Assembly (NCBI RefSeq): GCF_042186555.1 | Contig: NC_133334.1 | Coordinates: forward strand, 212,849,332 to 212,913,331 | Source of the DNA: Aquarana catesbeiana | Taxonomy: Eukaryota; Chordata; Amphibia; Anura; Ranidae | Reading direction: 5' to 3' | DNA length: 64,000 nt | In this document: piece by piece, positions 52,665 to 64,000 of the stretch | Position numbering within the stretch: the first letter of the stretch is position 1 | Layout of the letters: the number at the start of each line of letters is the position of its first letter | Program-made: the position numbers and the translations under genes | Notes under the pieces: model-generated | What the model was told of the DNA's origin: nothing | Seen by the model: the letters and a program-made list of their open reading frames with translations, nothing else | Database searches by the model: none

Positions 52665-53340
52665 TCAAAAAAAATGACATGCCATTTGCCCTGCAATGTT
52701 TTGGGGGGTCCATAGGATAAGTTCCATTGCCAGTGGAGAGCAAGCCTGTGCCTCCAGTGGTACCCAGTCAGGGCGATAGCGTCGACTGTGAAGTTGGCAT
52801 AATTGGGCTAGCTGTGCAGCTATGTAGTATTTCTGGAATTCGGGCACCCCCAGACCACCCAGATTCTTAGGAACGTACATCATAGCCCTAGCGATCCTAG
52901 GTCCTTTGGTGCCCCAAATGAAATAGACAATTTGAAATTGAAAATGTCGAATAACGTCAGCAGGAACTTGAATGGGTAGTGTTCGAAGGCAGTACAACAA
53001 TCTAGGTAGGACTGTCATCTTTACAGATGCAATTCTGCCCATCCAAGATAAATTGATATCAGACCATGTCTTCACGTCCTCTAGCAATTTAGCAAACATT
53101 GTTGGATAGTTGGCTTTGTATAGTGAGGCTATATTGGGTGTCAGTCGGATTCCCAAATAAGAAAGGGACATCGATTGCCAATGAAAAGGATATTGGGACT
53201 GAATGCTTTGGAGCGTTGAAGTAGTTAGATTGACGTTTAGTGCCTCCGATTTGTCATGGTTAACTATCAGGCCAGAAAGTTTCTCTTTTTGTTTCAACAG
53301 GGCACTGTAGTGTTTCCTGTGCCTGGGAGCCATCTGAATC
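52665..53340 (-). pseudogene. L1-type LINE ORF2 fragment, minus strand
   Basis: The frame reads LSGLIVNHDKSEALN, then SLSYLGIRLTPNI, NLSWMGRIASVKMTVLPRLL, FIWGTKGPRIA and NLGGLGVPEFQKYYIAAQ. These are the blocks C-terminal to the reverse transcriptase catalytic site in L1/Tx1-like elements. The FADD-containing core is absent. It stays open over about 225 codons, so it is younger than the fragment at 49190. Confidence 0.85.
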
Positions 53341-54906
53341 AAAATACCTCTAGTCGTAGCTTTATGGGTGGGGTGTACAGTTTCTAATACACTTCTGGTG
53401 GTGTACACAGTATATAATACAGTGCAGCCGGTGTACAGTTTCTAATACAGTGCAGGCAGTGTAGACATTAAATAATACAGTGTGTACAGTTTCTAATACA
53501 CTTCAGGCGGTGTACACAGTATATAATACAGTGTAGTGCGGTGTTACAAAAAAGATCATGTCCCGAAGGCCACCAAGGAGAGGTAGACGCTCACAGGCCA
53601 CTAAAAGGGGACAAGCAGCCTTTGAGTTGACGTCTGTATGACAAAACGTGTAGGGGGGTTACGAACGTCTTTGCATCTCTTCCTGTCAGACGAGAATAGG
53701 ATTCTGACATGCTTTTTACATATGTACCAAATGTGAGTATATCTCTTATTTTAAATAAATAATACCTTTTTTAAAATACGGATTCACACTATGGGCATCC
53801 CTTCTCTTCTACATATGGGGAACGAATAAAAACATTGACAATTATTAAAAACATGGACCAGGGGTCCCAGGAATTGCTACACAGTGGCAGATACTGTGAA
53901 CGCACAGTACCCCTGGGGGGGTGAGGCTATCCGGTGAGTGCATTCACATTAGGAGCACGGATAAGGATCACTAACACCGGCTGTCACCCAAATAAGAAGG
54001 TTTTAAGATATTATTCAACAACAAGCACTGGACACTTTTTTTTTTTTAGCACAAGTCACTTTATTTGTGTCACATCGCTTTTATAGAGTTATTGTCACAT
54101 GAAATTTGCATCTAACCTTAATGTCCTATGATCATCACTATATTATTAGGTTTGAACCTGTTGGGTTGAACTCATTGAATGCATTTATTGGTGAAAATAA
54201 TTCTTTTAGGGAAACAAATTAACTTTGTTTAGCACCTTCCAGGGGGTATAACACATCCCACATCTATACCACTGGGTCTGATTCATTCAGGTTATTGGTT
54301 TTTATTCATTGCCACTAATATTTTTTCATTTTTTGTACAACACCTGCCAGAGGGTGCAACACATGTTTATTTGACCACTTGAATCTATCGCATTTTATTA
54401 ATTTTTCACTTTAATTTATAACTACATTTTCTCACCCAAAAGGGTTATAGAAGCACATAGGGTTGTAAAAGATAAACACCAATTTTATGCAGAGGGTGTA
54501 GCACAATAGCACACTAATTAAAAAATTGTGGTTTCATATCACCTATCTGTTGATTCTCACCACTCTGATCTACCAGTTATTTTACCGTACATTCCTTTCC
54601 GACTGGACTTATTTAACAGAAGATTTGGTGCCCATTTTTGCATTTGCCAATGCAGGGGGTGGCATACAAAAGCAGGCATATACCTGGTTGTACGATGACA
54701 TACTGAAAGTGGTATATACTGCCAGAAATATCCTTCTGTATATCCCTTTGGCATATCTTTTTTCGTTTTTTGCTTTTCTTAGTTGGTTTCACATACTTTA
54801 TGTATGTTCTGCATATTGCAGAGGGTGTAACACAGCAGGTGAAAATTAAATACTTTCCAATTAGAACAGCGCCACACCTACATTCTCTCTTAACTAACTC
54901 TAGTAT

Positions 54907-55842
54907 ACCGTATATACTCGAGTATAGGTCGATCAGAATATAAGCTGAGGCCCCTAATTTACCACAAAAAAATGGGAAAACGTATTGACCCGAGTATAAG
55001 CCGAGGGTGAGAAATGTAGCAGCTACTGTAAGTGGAAAAAGAGGGTCAACAATGCCCATCTGCAGCTGCATGCCTCCCTGTGCAGCCTATCTGTGTCCTG
55101 TGCAGCCTATCTGTGTCCTGTGCAGCCTATCTGTGTCCTGTGCAGCCTATCTGTGTCCTGTGCAGCCTCCCTGTGTCCTGTGCAGCCTACCTGTGTCCTG
55201 TGCATGTGTCCCTGTGTCCTGTGCAGCCTACCTGTGCAGCCTCCCTGTGTGCTGTGCAGCCTACCTGTGTCCTGTGCAGCCTACCTGTGCAGTCTCCCTG
55301 TGTCCTGTGCAGTCTCCCTGTGTCCTGTGCAGCCTCCCTGTGTCCTGTGCAGCCTCCCTGTGTCCTGTGCAGCCTCCCTGTGTCCTGTGCATGTGTACCT
55401 GTTACCTGTGCATGCCTCCGTGTGGCGATCTGCAGCCTCCGTGTGGTGATCTGCATCCACCGATCAGCGTGTAAAAATAACATTCGGCGGCCATTCCAGT
55501 GTCCAAAAGCCGCCTCCTCCTCGTCTGTGATAGGCAGAAAACTCAATTTCCCAGCAGTCAGTGTTCAGCCTATCACGGACATCCGCTCATCCTCATACCA
55601 CGGACGAGGATGAGAGGATGTTCGTGATAGACTGAACACTGACTGCTGGGAAGTTGAGTGTTCTGCCTATCACAGACGACGACGAGGAGGCGCGGCTTTT
55701 GAACAGTGGAATGGCCGCCATCTGTCTGCATGACACGCTGATCATGTGGGCAGACGGCGATGACTCGAGTATAAGCTGAGGGGGGCACTTTCAGCCTAAA
55801 AAAAGGGCTGAAAATCTCGGCTTATACTCGAGTATATATGGT
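54907..55842. mobile_element. MITE with ACTCGAGTATA ends and internal arrays
   Basis: The ends ACCGTATATACTCGAGTATA and TATACTCGAGTATATATGGT are inverted, and GAGTATAAGCCGAGG-type words recur inside each end. It contains a 20-bp tandem array (55077-55395) and an inverted repeat of about 110-bp arms (55487-55598 and 55599-55722). Confidence 0.75.
55077..55395. repeat. 20-bp tandem array in a MITE
   Basis: About 15 units of CCTGTGTCCTGTGCAGCCTA with small changes. The Cys/Val/Ser-rich frames across it are not genes. Confidence 0.9.
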
Positions 55843-56684
55843 ACTTCACTTAAGTGATAGTGTATCTGTAGAGGCAGCAGTTTATTTTTCTAATCTTTTT
55901 TCTTTTAATTTATCTTGTACTTGAATCCGGTGCGTGGATTTACCCATAAATTTTCTCTAAAGTCAACAGTGCTGGTCGTGGACATGGTGCATCCTCTGCA
56001 GGTGGCCGTGGGGCACGCTTGTCCTTTTTTTTTTTTTTGATGCTGGCCGTGTTATTGAGCCACAACATGCAGAAGAGTTGGTGGAGTGGATAATTAAGCC
56101 ATCTTCATCCTCCTCATCCTCTGTCACTCAGGCTCAAAGTAGTTTGCCTTCCAACGCAGCTGCCAAAGTGACCTATTCCACTGGCTCCTTGTCCAGTTAC
56201 TCCTTCGGTAGCCCCACCATCATCCCCAGAATTATTCAACCACAGTGTCGGTTACATGCTGCTGGAGGATAAGCAGCGATTTGAAGGCGCCGATGTTGGT
56301 TCCCAGGTTGAGGAAGGGAGTAATGTAAGCCTAGAGAGAGGGGGTGCCAAAGAAGGACAGCAAACTGGCAGTCATGTTCCCCCAGCTGCAGCATACTGCC
56401 AAGTTTGCTTCAGTGACGAGGAGGGAGAGGATGATGAGGTCACTGATTGTACTTGGGTGCCTGAGAAAAGAGAGGAGGAGGAGTAGGCACAACTCCAACG
56501 AGGCAGGATGTCCTCCAGGGGGCAGCTTAAGGGCAGCCACCCTATTGCATCACACCACAGAGTTCCGCAGGTGCAGGACACTGCTGACTCCCCGCTAACT
56601 TTTAAAATTTCCTTGGTGTGGGCCTTTTTTGACACGTAGGCAGCAGATCACACCGTTGCTGTTTGCAACCTATGTCTGAAGCAG

Positions 56685-57705
56685 TGTGTATATACTAGGA
56701 GGACTATGGAATGGACTTTATAGGCACACAGGTAAATTTTCTAAAAATAGTAGAATTGATTTATTAAATACATAATTCGTATAATACAAACAAAACATAT
56801 ACAGGCAAGTACATATAAAATTCAGTAGGATTAATATTATATATCCCGCACACAACCTTCACTCCACTTCATACAATACGTAGACCTGGTAATGTGACCA
56901 GCAGTATGGAAATTGAGATTCCCGTAGTGGTGATTCTGTTGGAGGTGTAAGCGAGCAGACTTTTGGGTCAGGTTGTGAGTCCGTGAGTTCGCGAATAAGC
57001 TATCAGGCCGAATACGTGGCGCCCACGGTCTGGCCCTGTTGTGGGATTACCTCTCCTTGGTACTGGTTTCGTTTCTACCCTCATGCTGTATAAGCAGACT
57101 ACCAAACTGCACCTACTCTAGGCTACCGACTAGTATCCTCTACCTGCCAGTACCGCATTGCTATATATTCTGTGGCCTCTGGATGAGACCCAGCAAACTG
57201 TGCTTGTTAGCTTTTTCTGATACCTTCTATCTCGTGTCTGTTTTATGCATGAATCTTTTGTGCTCCTGAGGAAGCATGCTCCCACGCGCAACATGTTGAG
57301 AAATTAGAAGTTCATGTATACCCGGACTCACAACCTGACCCAAAAGTCTGCTCGCTTACACCTCCAACAGAATCACCACTACGGGAATCTTAATTTCCAT
57401 ACTGCTGGTCACATTACCAGTTCTACGTATTGTATGAAGTGGGGAGAAGTTTGTGTGCGGGATATATCATATTAATCCTACTGAATTGTATATGTACTTA
57501 ACTGTATATGTTTTGTTTGTATTATACGAATTATGTATTTAAAAAATCAATTCTACTATTTTTAGAAAATTTACCTGAGTGCCTATAAAGTCCATTCCAT
57601 AGTCCTCCTAGTATATACATGCCCTTTTAGGACGTTAGCACACTGCTACCTGTGTACCCACAGTGTCACCCTGTGAGTACACACTCATTTGGAAATTTTT
57701 TTCAA
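56685..57705. mobile_element. 1-kb foldback insertion with 14-bp duplication
   Basis: TATGTCTGAAGCAG occurs on both sides (56671-56684 and 57706-57719). Removing the insert rejoins the zinc finger frame (CNLCLK to the ...RLGSTCLTRH part). The first 930 bp form a long palindrome (TGTATATACTAGGAGGACTA against TAGTCCTCCTAGTATATACA). An 88-bp non-palindromic tail follows (57618-57705). A CTGAGGAAGC...ACGCGCAACATGTTGAG motif sits near the centre (57267). It matches no superfamily I can name. Confidence 0.7.
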
Positions 57706-60700
57706 TATGTCTGAAGCAGATCAAGCGTGGCCAGAACAGCAGCCGATTGGGCAGCACATGTTTGACCAGACATATGATGACCTGCCATGCAGTCCATTGG
57801 CAACAGCACTTGCAAGACCCACATCATAGAAAAATGCGGACTTCTCCTTGCTCCTTATCTGGGATCTCAAACCCTACTATACTTCCAGTCCTCTCAAAAA
57901 CCTGCACTGAGAGGAATGAAGGTATAGCAATAGGTGTCACAAGTACTTGCAGCCAATCTGCTAGCAGTACACCACCAGTTGATTTCAGCAGGCTAATTTA
58001 CCTACCCCAATTGCTGAACCGTAAAAAGAAATTCGGTCCCAGCCATCCACATGCTCAGTGCCTAAATGCTAGCTTGGCCAAATTGCTAGCACTGCAACTG
58101 CTGCCTTTTCAGCTGGTAGACTCTGCCCCCTTTTGTGAATTTGTGGAATGTGCTGTACCACAGTGGCAGGTTCCAAAATGACATCTCTTTTCACGTAAGG
58201 CCATTCCAGCTCTCTATCTTCATGTGGAAGGTAATGTTTTGGCCTCGTTGGACAGGGCGGTCAGCAGTAAGGTTATTACTGCTGACTCATGGTCCAACAG
58301 ACACGGGCAGAGATGTTACCTTTCCTTCATGGCGCACTGGGTAACTGTGCTGGCAGCTGGGAAGGATGCAGGACAGGGTTAAGTGTTGTTGGAGCTTGTT
58401 CCGCCACCACAATTCAAAAAAACTAGTGGTGATTCTGCCACAGCTCTTTACTCCACCCCTCCTCTTCTTCTTCCTCTATGGCCTCTTCTGCAGAATTGCC
58501 CTCTGAACCAGCAGTGCTCCGTAAGCGTTCAAGGGGCTATGCAAGCAGTCAGGCTAAAATATGCCATGCGGTGCTTGAGTTGGTCTGGCTAGGGGGCAGG
58601 AGCCACACAGGGGTAGCGATTCTGTCAGCTCTGCAGGGGCAGGCTCAGGGGTGGTTGACGCTATTACAGCTTGAGCCAGGAATAGTTGTATGCGACAATG
58701 GCACCAACTTTCTCTTCACCCTCCGACAGGGACACTTGACCCATGTTCGGCACAAGTCCTGAATTTGGTGGTTCAGCATTTCTTGACCAGGTACCCAGGC
58801 TTACAAGAGGCTCCAGGCTCCTGAGGCAGGCCAGAAAAGTCTCTGGTAATTTCCCTGGTCGGTGCTCGGCTGGCTGTCATTTGAAGGGGATGCAACCTGC
58901 CCACCAACCGCCTCATTTGTGACAGGTGGAACTCAATATTGGCAATGCTGCAGCAGCTGCACACACAGCAGAGGGCCATCAATGAGTACCTGTGCGAGTA
59001 TGGCACCAGGACCGAGTCAGGGGAGCTTGGCTTCTTTTCGCCACGCCGGTGGCTACTGATCAAGGATGCATGCACTGTCCTGTCACCATTTGAGGAGGCC
59101 ACAAGGATGGTGAGCAACGACAATGCATGCATCACTGACACTGTCCATCTAGTCTTCCTGCTGGAGCACACGCTTCGTGGAATCATTGACAGGGCAATTG
59201 GGGCAGAACAGCGGGAGGAAGAGGACTCCCCTTTCTCAAGGCCCGCTTATCCAGATAGCATTCCTGCAGGGCCGCCAAACACACAGGAAGAAGAGGAGGA
59301 GGAGGATTGTGTCAGCATGGATGTAGAGGATAACACACAGTAGTCTTCAAGGGATGGTTTTCAGTCCCCAGAAACCCAAGGAGTTGTACTTGGCTGGGAG
59401 GATGTAGTTACGGATAATGTGATCCTTAGTGACCCAGAGGACTCAGAATCGAATGCCTCTGCAAACTTACACTGCATAGCCTCCCTGATTCTGCAAAGCC
59501 TGCAAAAGGTTCCTAGGATTAGTGGTATCAAGGAGAGGGATCATTACTGGCTGCCAACCCTTCATGATCCACGTTACAACGGTAAAGTTGCAAAACTCAT
59601 CCTGCCTTTGCAGAGGGAGCAGAGGATGAAACATCTTCAGGAGGCCTTGAAGAAAAAATTGTTTAATGCCTTTCCAGACCCTGGGAGGTTACCATTTCCT
59701 GGTGCTGGACAATGTGTTTCCGTGGCCTCATTCGGTCAGAGGAAGAGCGGTGGATGAGGTGGCCGGCTGACCAATACCTTTAAGCAATTTTTCAGTCCTC
59801 AGCGCCAAGGTCTGATAGGCTCAAGCAACCATTGCCAGTGTCTGCATTATATGGTGCAGGAATATCTATGGGCAAGAGCAGACTTGGAGAGTTTTCCAAC
59901 AACGCATCCACTGGGTTACTGGGTCTTGAGGATGGACCACTGGTCAGAACTTGCTCAATATGCAATAGAGCTACTGGCCTGTCCTGCATTAGCGTGCTAT
60001 CTGAATGCACATTCAGTGCTGCTGGAGAGTTTGTAACAGATCAAAGATCAAAGGAATGAATTGTCAAAAACTGTCTCCTGTCGTTGTTTACATTTTTGAC
60101 ACTTTTTTTGGTGAATGAATAGGGGTACGTACAATGTACCTGATACTCATTCACATAGGGGGCAGGGCGAGATCCGGAGGCCCCCTTGTTAAAGGGGGCT
60201 TCCAAATTCCGATAAGCCCCTTGCCCGCAGACCCCCACAACCACTGGACAAGGGTTGTGGGGATGAGGCCCTTGGCATGTGGCCTGGTACGGTTCGGGGG
60301 GGGGAGTGCTCTCTCGTCCACCCATTTTCCTGCAGCCTGCCAGGTTGCATGCTTGGATGGAAGGGTCTGGTATGGATTTCCCCTTAACATCCATACCAGA
60401 CCCAAAGGGCCTGGTATGGCCTGGGGGGAAACCCACGCTGGTTTTTTCAATGTTTTTTTATGTACATTGCCAGGATCCGGCAATATATTAAAGCCGCTAG
60501 CAATTTTAAATGACATTTTTTCCTTTAGAAATGTCCTTTTTCTGCGGCACTGTTATAAACATGGAAAAGATGCGCTACTTTACAGGCAGACTAAGGGTAC
60601 CCCCCAGGCATGATATTTAAAGGAATATTTCATTTTTATTGCTTAACTTTAAGCATTATTAAAATCGCTGCTCCTGAAAAAACTACCGTTTTAAAAACTT

Positions 60701-60882
60701 TTTTTGCATTGTTACATGTCCCCTGGGGCAGTACCCAGGTCCCCAAACACTTTTTATGGCAATAACTTTCATATAAGCCTTTAAAATGAACAATTTTGAT
60801 TTTTCATGTTCGTGTCCCATAGACTTTAACGTTGTTCGCACAAATTGTTTGTTCGCATGTTCTGGTGCGGAGTGTGTGAGAG

Positions 60883-61470
60883 TCAGGGCAGTTTTACTGT
60901 AGTATATTGAAGTGTGTCAGTATAGTGTGTTAGGGCAGTTTTACTGAAGTATATTGAAGTGTATTAGGGCATTTTTAGAGCAGTATATTGTAGTGCGTCA
61001 GTGTACTTTTACAGCCGTATAATTAGTGCGTCAGTGCACCTTTACTGCGGTATATTGTAATGCATCAGTGCACCTTTTACTGCGGTATATTGTAATGCAT
61101 CAGTGCACTTTTACTGCATTATATTGTAGTGCGTCAGTGCACTTTTACTGCATTATATCGTAGTGTGTCAGTGCACTTTTACGGCAGTATATTGTAGTGC
61201 ATCAGTGCACTTTTACTGAATTATATGGTAGTGCATCAGTGAACTTTTACTGCAAAATAGCGTAGTGCGTCAGTGCACTTTTACTGCAGTATATTGTAGT
61301 GCATCAGTGCACTTTTACTGAATTATATGGTAGTGCGTCAGTGAACTTTTACTATATTATATTGTAGTGCGTCAATGCACTTTTACTGCAGTATATTGCA
61401 GTGAGTCAGTGCAGTTTTACTGCAGTATAGCAGTATATTGTAGTGTGTCGGTGGAGTGTGTCTGTGTAGT
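60883..61470 (+). repeat. 34-bp tandem array, hAT leader type
   Basis: About 16 units built from GTGCGTCAGTGCACTTTTAC and TGCAGTATATTGTA. Its position beside hAT sequence, and the transposase fragment after it, suggest the leader of a third copy. Confidence 0.7.
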
Positions 61471-61576
61471 GCACAGTATTACGTAACATTTAGTGCTGTA
61501 TACAGTGCTGTACACCCCCTTTTTTTTTTTTTTTTGGTTGCTGTGTGTTATCTGTCAACGGCAGTCCTCAAGTTAA

Positions 61577-61884
61577 CCGCTTGCCGACCAGCCGCCATCA
61601 TTATACTGTGGAAGGTCAGCTCTCCTTCAAACCGCCGTAGGTGTAAGTCGGTCTTTGCATAGGAGATAGCGGGCACGCATCTGCCGCATGCCGCGGGAGT
61701 GTGCCCGTGGGTCTGGTGACCCGCGATCGCGGTGTACAGAGGCAGAACTGGGAACTGCCTATGCCAGATGACATGTCAGAGATCTTCTGTTCCCAGTGAT
61801 CGGGAACAGCGATCTCTGTCATGTCCCTGGTAGCCCATCCCCCCTACAGTTAGAAAACACCCAGGGAACACACTTAACCCCTCG
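61577..61884. mobile_element. TTAA-site element fragment, CCGCTTGCCGACC end
   Basis: Starts after TTAA with CCGCTTGCCGACCAGCC, the inverted form of the right end of 34372-35240. It ends with CACTTAACCCCTCGAG, where hAT sequence begins. Only about 300 bp of the element remain. Confidence 0.65.
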
Positions 61885-61886
61885 AG

Positions 61887-61960
61887 ACAGAGCAGTGGGA
61901 GGAAGAGGAGGACTTAATTTCCTCTCAAGGCCTGCATTATGCAGACACCATTCTTGCATT
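61887..61960 (+). pseudogene. Fragment of a third hAT transposase copy
   Basis: AGGAAGAGGAGGACTT and CTCTCAAGGCC with a following CAGACACCATTCTTGC match the acidic linker region of the transposase at 28612-28690. Only about 75 bp are left. Confidence 0.65.
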
Positions 61961-61964
61961 GTGA

Positions 61965-63240
61965 TGTGTGAACCCTCGCTGTCAAAAACAAAAATTATAT
62001 ACAGTCCTAATACCTTAGGGTTATGAGCTTTACCGCAAATACAATATAAATAAGTAAAATGAATCTTATATAAAGACCGTTTTAAATTTTTTAAAAGTTC
62101 AACTGATATGCAGTGCTGATAAGTGAATCAATGAATAAGTCCTTCAAAGTGCTGTTTTTGTCTTTATATTTTGGTGCCAGTAGTGAGAATAAAGTGCTGT
62201 GCTCTCCTCCTCTTGTGCCCTCACTCACCAACTTTCACTGAATACAGTGCTTGTGAGGGAACTAGTAGTCCTCAAATTATTTAAGATGGATGGTCCACTT
62301 TTTCTTCTAATGCCCCGTACACACGATCGGATTTTCCGACAACAAATGTTGGATGTGAGCTTGTTGGCAGAAAGTCCGACCGTGTGTATGCTCCATCGAA
62401 CATTTGTCGGACTTTCCGCCAACAAATGTTGGCTAGCAGGTTCTCAAATTTTCCGCCAACAAATTTTTGTTGTCAGACTTTCCGATCGTGTGTACACAAA
62501 TCTGTCACACAAAAGTCCACGCATGCTCGGAATCAAGTACGAGCCGGAAGCACTTGGTCTTGTAAAACTAGCTTTCATAATGGAGATATCACATGACTAT
62601 TGAACTTCCTTTTTTATCGGCTCGCCTTACGTCTTGTACGTCACTAAGTTCTTAATTGTTGGCCAACATTTGTGTGACCGTGTGTATGCAAGACAAGTTG
62701 AAGCCAACAACCTTCGAACAAAATTCCACAGTTTTGTTGTCCGATCGTGTGTACGGGGCATTACACTCCAACAGGTTAAACAGTTTCCTGACATGTGGTG
62801 TTATGAAAAGAGAACCGGGAGAAATCCATAGTGTAATTCCATTTTATTAAAATATAATTTTAAAAGCTGATTGAACACTTACAAAATCCTTTCCTGCTTA
62901 AAAGCATGTAAAACACCCCTTTGAAACACAGTGTTTGCGGTATGCACTCCAAATCCTGGAGGTGACCGGAAGTTCCCGTCTGTCTTATGCATTTCGCTCT
63001 GCCCAGGAAGCATCATCAGAGCCTCTTTAGTCCTATGAATAAATGGAACCTTCTTAAAAAAGGTTACAAACACTATGTATTTGGATATCTTTTTAAAGAA
63101 ATGTTATTTAAAATTTTCCACATTTTAAAACACAGAGAGAGACAGATTTGCCAGTTACACATGAAAAATACATAAATCAAAAGTAATAACAGTGCTGGTT
63201 CCCAAGTGGATTACATTTAAAAAGAAAGAGCAGCTGAGCC
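61965..63240. other. Repeat-derived sequence around a MITE
   Basis: Contains CTCCTCTTGTGCCCTCACTC near 62200 and, at 62985-63030, a reverse-complement form of the GAAGC...CGAAA motif (TTTCGCTCTGCCCAGGAAGC). It may be one dispersed element split by 62311-62760; not classifiable. No coding exon of ctsw is seen. Confidence 0.35.
62311..62760. mobile_element. Harbinger-like MITE, third copy (450 bp)
   Basis: The ends TGCCCCGTACACACGATCGG and CCGATCGTGTGTACGGGGCA are perfectly inverted, flanked by TAA (62308-62310) and TTA (62761-62763). Same family ends as 16864-17296 and 20113-20545, but a different interior. Confidence 0.85.
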
Positions 63241-63817
63241 TTAAAAAACAAGCTCAACCACACTCCTAACTAATGTCATTCTACTCTCAGAGAAAACCAA
63301 AAGTAGGGGGATGTCGGGTGAGCAGATAGCAAATGGATATCTTTTTAAAATATTTTAAATGATGCTATAATCAGTACTTTTGAGAGGCTCCATATCATTA
63401 TATGGATGGTCATGCATGTACGGTTTTCTTAGCAATTGTCCTCTGTAGTTGCAAGAATGCTTGTCATTCCACTAAGGGATATACAATACATCCCATAGAT
63501 GTATGGGAATTGGCAGAATCTCCACCATGCTATCGTGACATTTGGGAGCTACATACTATCTATTAATAACATATAAGTTTCATATGGATTTCACAGTACT
63601 TGATATTTATTTACAACAAAATAGGTTGACTTGTTTTGGTCAATGGTCTGTTCATTTAAAATGCATGTGACTATTCACAAGGATGCCCTTTACATTGATT
63701 GCTTAGCTCTCTTTAGTTATTGTATATTAGCATTGTGTAGCATTGGGTATTGTATATTAGCATCCTAGATATATATTTGGAAATGCCACCTTAATTTTTT
63801 AACTTATGTTTACTTAA
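63241..63817. other. End of window, no gene seen
   Basis: AT-rich intron-like DNA. I searched by eye for the cathepsin exon encoding NSWG and did not find it. Confidence 0.4.
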
Positions 63818-64000
63818 AGCGGAGTTCCACACTAATTTTTAACTTTCAATTGAAATCATTCTTGCAGCATTATCATTGTGAAATGGCCAAACATTTTTTT
63901 TGTTTTGTTATTAATGGTTAACTGGATATTGCAGTTTTAGATCCAGCTTCCTGTCTTTGCCACCCGCAGATATGCCTGTAATATCCGGCAGCGCACTGTC
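63818..64000. mobile_element. TTAA-site element, left end, cut by the window
   Basis: Follows TTAA at 63814-63817 with AGCGGAGTTCCACAC, the tip type seen at 46775 and 52494. Confidence 0.55.

Larger units (their letters stand above)
53626..55955. mobile_element. Insertion in the second hAT copy
   Basis: Splits the transposase N-terminus between AAFE and the AGRG segment. Near its start is GTATGACAAAACGTGTAGG, a form of a motif seen elsewhere in the window. At 54240-54840 the word CAGAGGGTGTAACACA recurs five times at 110-165-bp spacing. A MITE is nested at 54907-55842. The superfamily is not recognised and the borders are approximate. Confidence 0.5.
53561..60050 (+). pseudogene. hAT transposase, second copy, with two insertions
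   Basis: Begins MSRRPPRRGRRSQATKRG (53561), matching the start at 26308. It resumes at about 55962 after an insertion (AGRGHGASS). The BED zinc finger is split by the second insertion, with CNLCLK at 56665 and, after it, RLGSTCLTRHMMTCH at 57745. Later come TADSW (about 58287), CDNGTNF (about 58693), DPRYNGK (about 59570), YWVLRMDHWSELAQYA (about 59917) and CTFSAAGEF (near 60005), after which the C-terminus is deleted. Several frameshifts remain. It is inactive and diverged from the copy at 26308. Confidence 0.85.
53372..60882 (+). mobile_element. Second hAT copy, interrupted and truncated
   Basis: The leader (53372-53560) has GTACAGTTTCTAATACA/GTGTACACAGTATATAA repeats. The transposase begins at 53561 and its sequence ends near 60050, followed by the right subterminal region resembling 31780-32720. 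The left tip is missing at the junction with the L1 fragment. The last few tens of bases at the right tip are also missing, replaced by another array. Two large insertions are 53626-55955 and 56685-57705. Confidence 0.8.

Noticed and set aside
55032..55613. Cys-rich 193-codon open frame, looking like a secreted Cys-rich protein
   Set aside because: A 20-bp tandem repeat in a MITE explains it; three frames give similar products.
63525..63560. TTTGGGAGCTACAT as a possible SWG-type cathepsin exon
   Set aside because: No Asn-Ser-Trp-Gly context, no matching splice phase and no continuing domain.

Overview
The window looks like intron-rich vertebrate DNA, most likely from a frog with a large genome (an inference). 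The reasons are a split cathepsin gene with canonical GT-AG introns and a dense load of DNA transposons. These include hAT, Tc1/mariner, short palindromic elements with TTA/TAA target duplications, and TTAA-site elements, with only small L1-type LINE pieces. The mixture resembles true frogs, and one Tc1 family here is of a type known from fish and frogs. I see no bacterial genes, CRISPR array, rRNA or tRNA.

Only one host gene is visible: a cathepsin W-like papain-family protease on the + strand. Nine coding exons between 887 and 52095 join with matching phases to give 277 complete codons. They encode a signal peptide, a propeptide with the ERFNAQ motif of the cathepsin F/W subgroup, the catalytic Cys exon, the GCxGG exon and the catalytic His exon. 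The exon(s) with the catalytic Asn (NSWG) and the stop codon were not found and probably lie beyond 64000. The protein-coding exons total 832 bases of more than 51 kb.

Almost everything else is mobile or repetitive DNA in the introns. Intron 2 (1170-18451) holds several palindromic elements, four tandem-repeat arrays and a three-level nest (hAT containing Tc1 containing a 433-bp element). Intron 4 holds a small hAT element with a perfect 8-bp duplication, and a second Tc1-like element hit by the same 433-bp family. Intron 5 holds a 9.6-kb hAT element carrying a 7.7-kb relative of itself with a nearly complete but frameshifted transposase. Intron 6 has two TTAA-flanked elements. Intron 7 carries about 6.4 kb of palindromic elements placed end to end, separated by single TTA/TAA triplets. 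Intron 8 has a 230-bp hairpin, another TTAA element and an L1 fragment. The last, incomplete intron has an L1 fragment, a broken second hAT copy with two large insertions, and pieces of a third copy.

No functional link between the repeats and the protease is shown. The most unusual signals are the train of palindromes in intron 7 with its repeated inverted sandwich, the same-family nesting of hAT copies, the different tandem arrays in hAT leaders, and a 1-kb foldback element with a 14-bp target duplication inside a transposase zinc finger.
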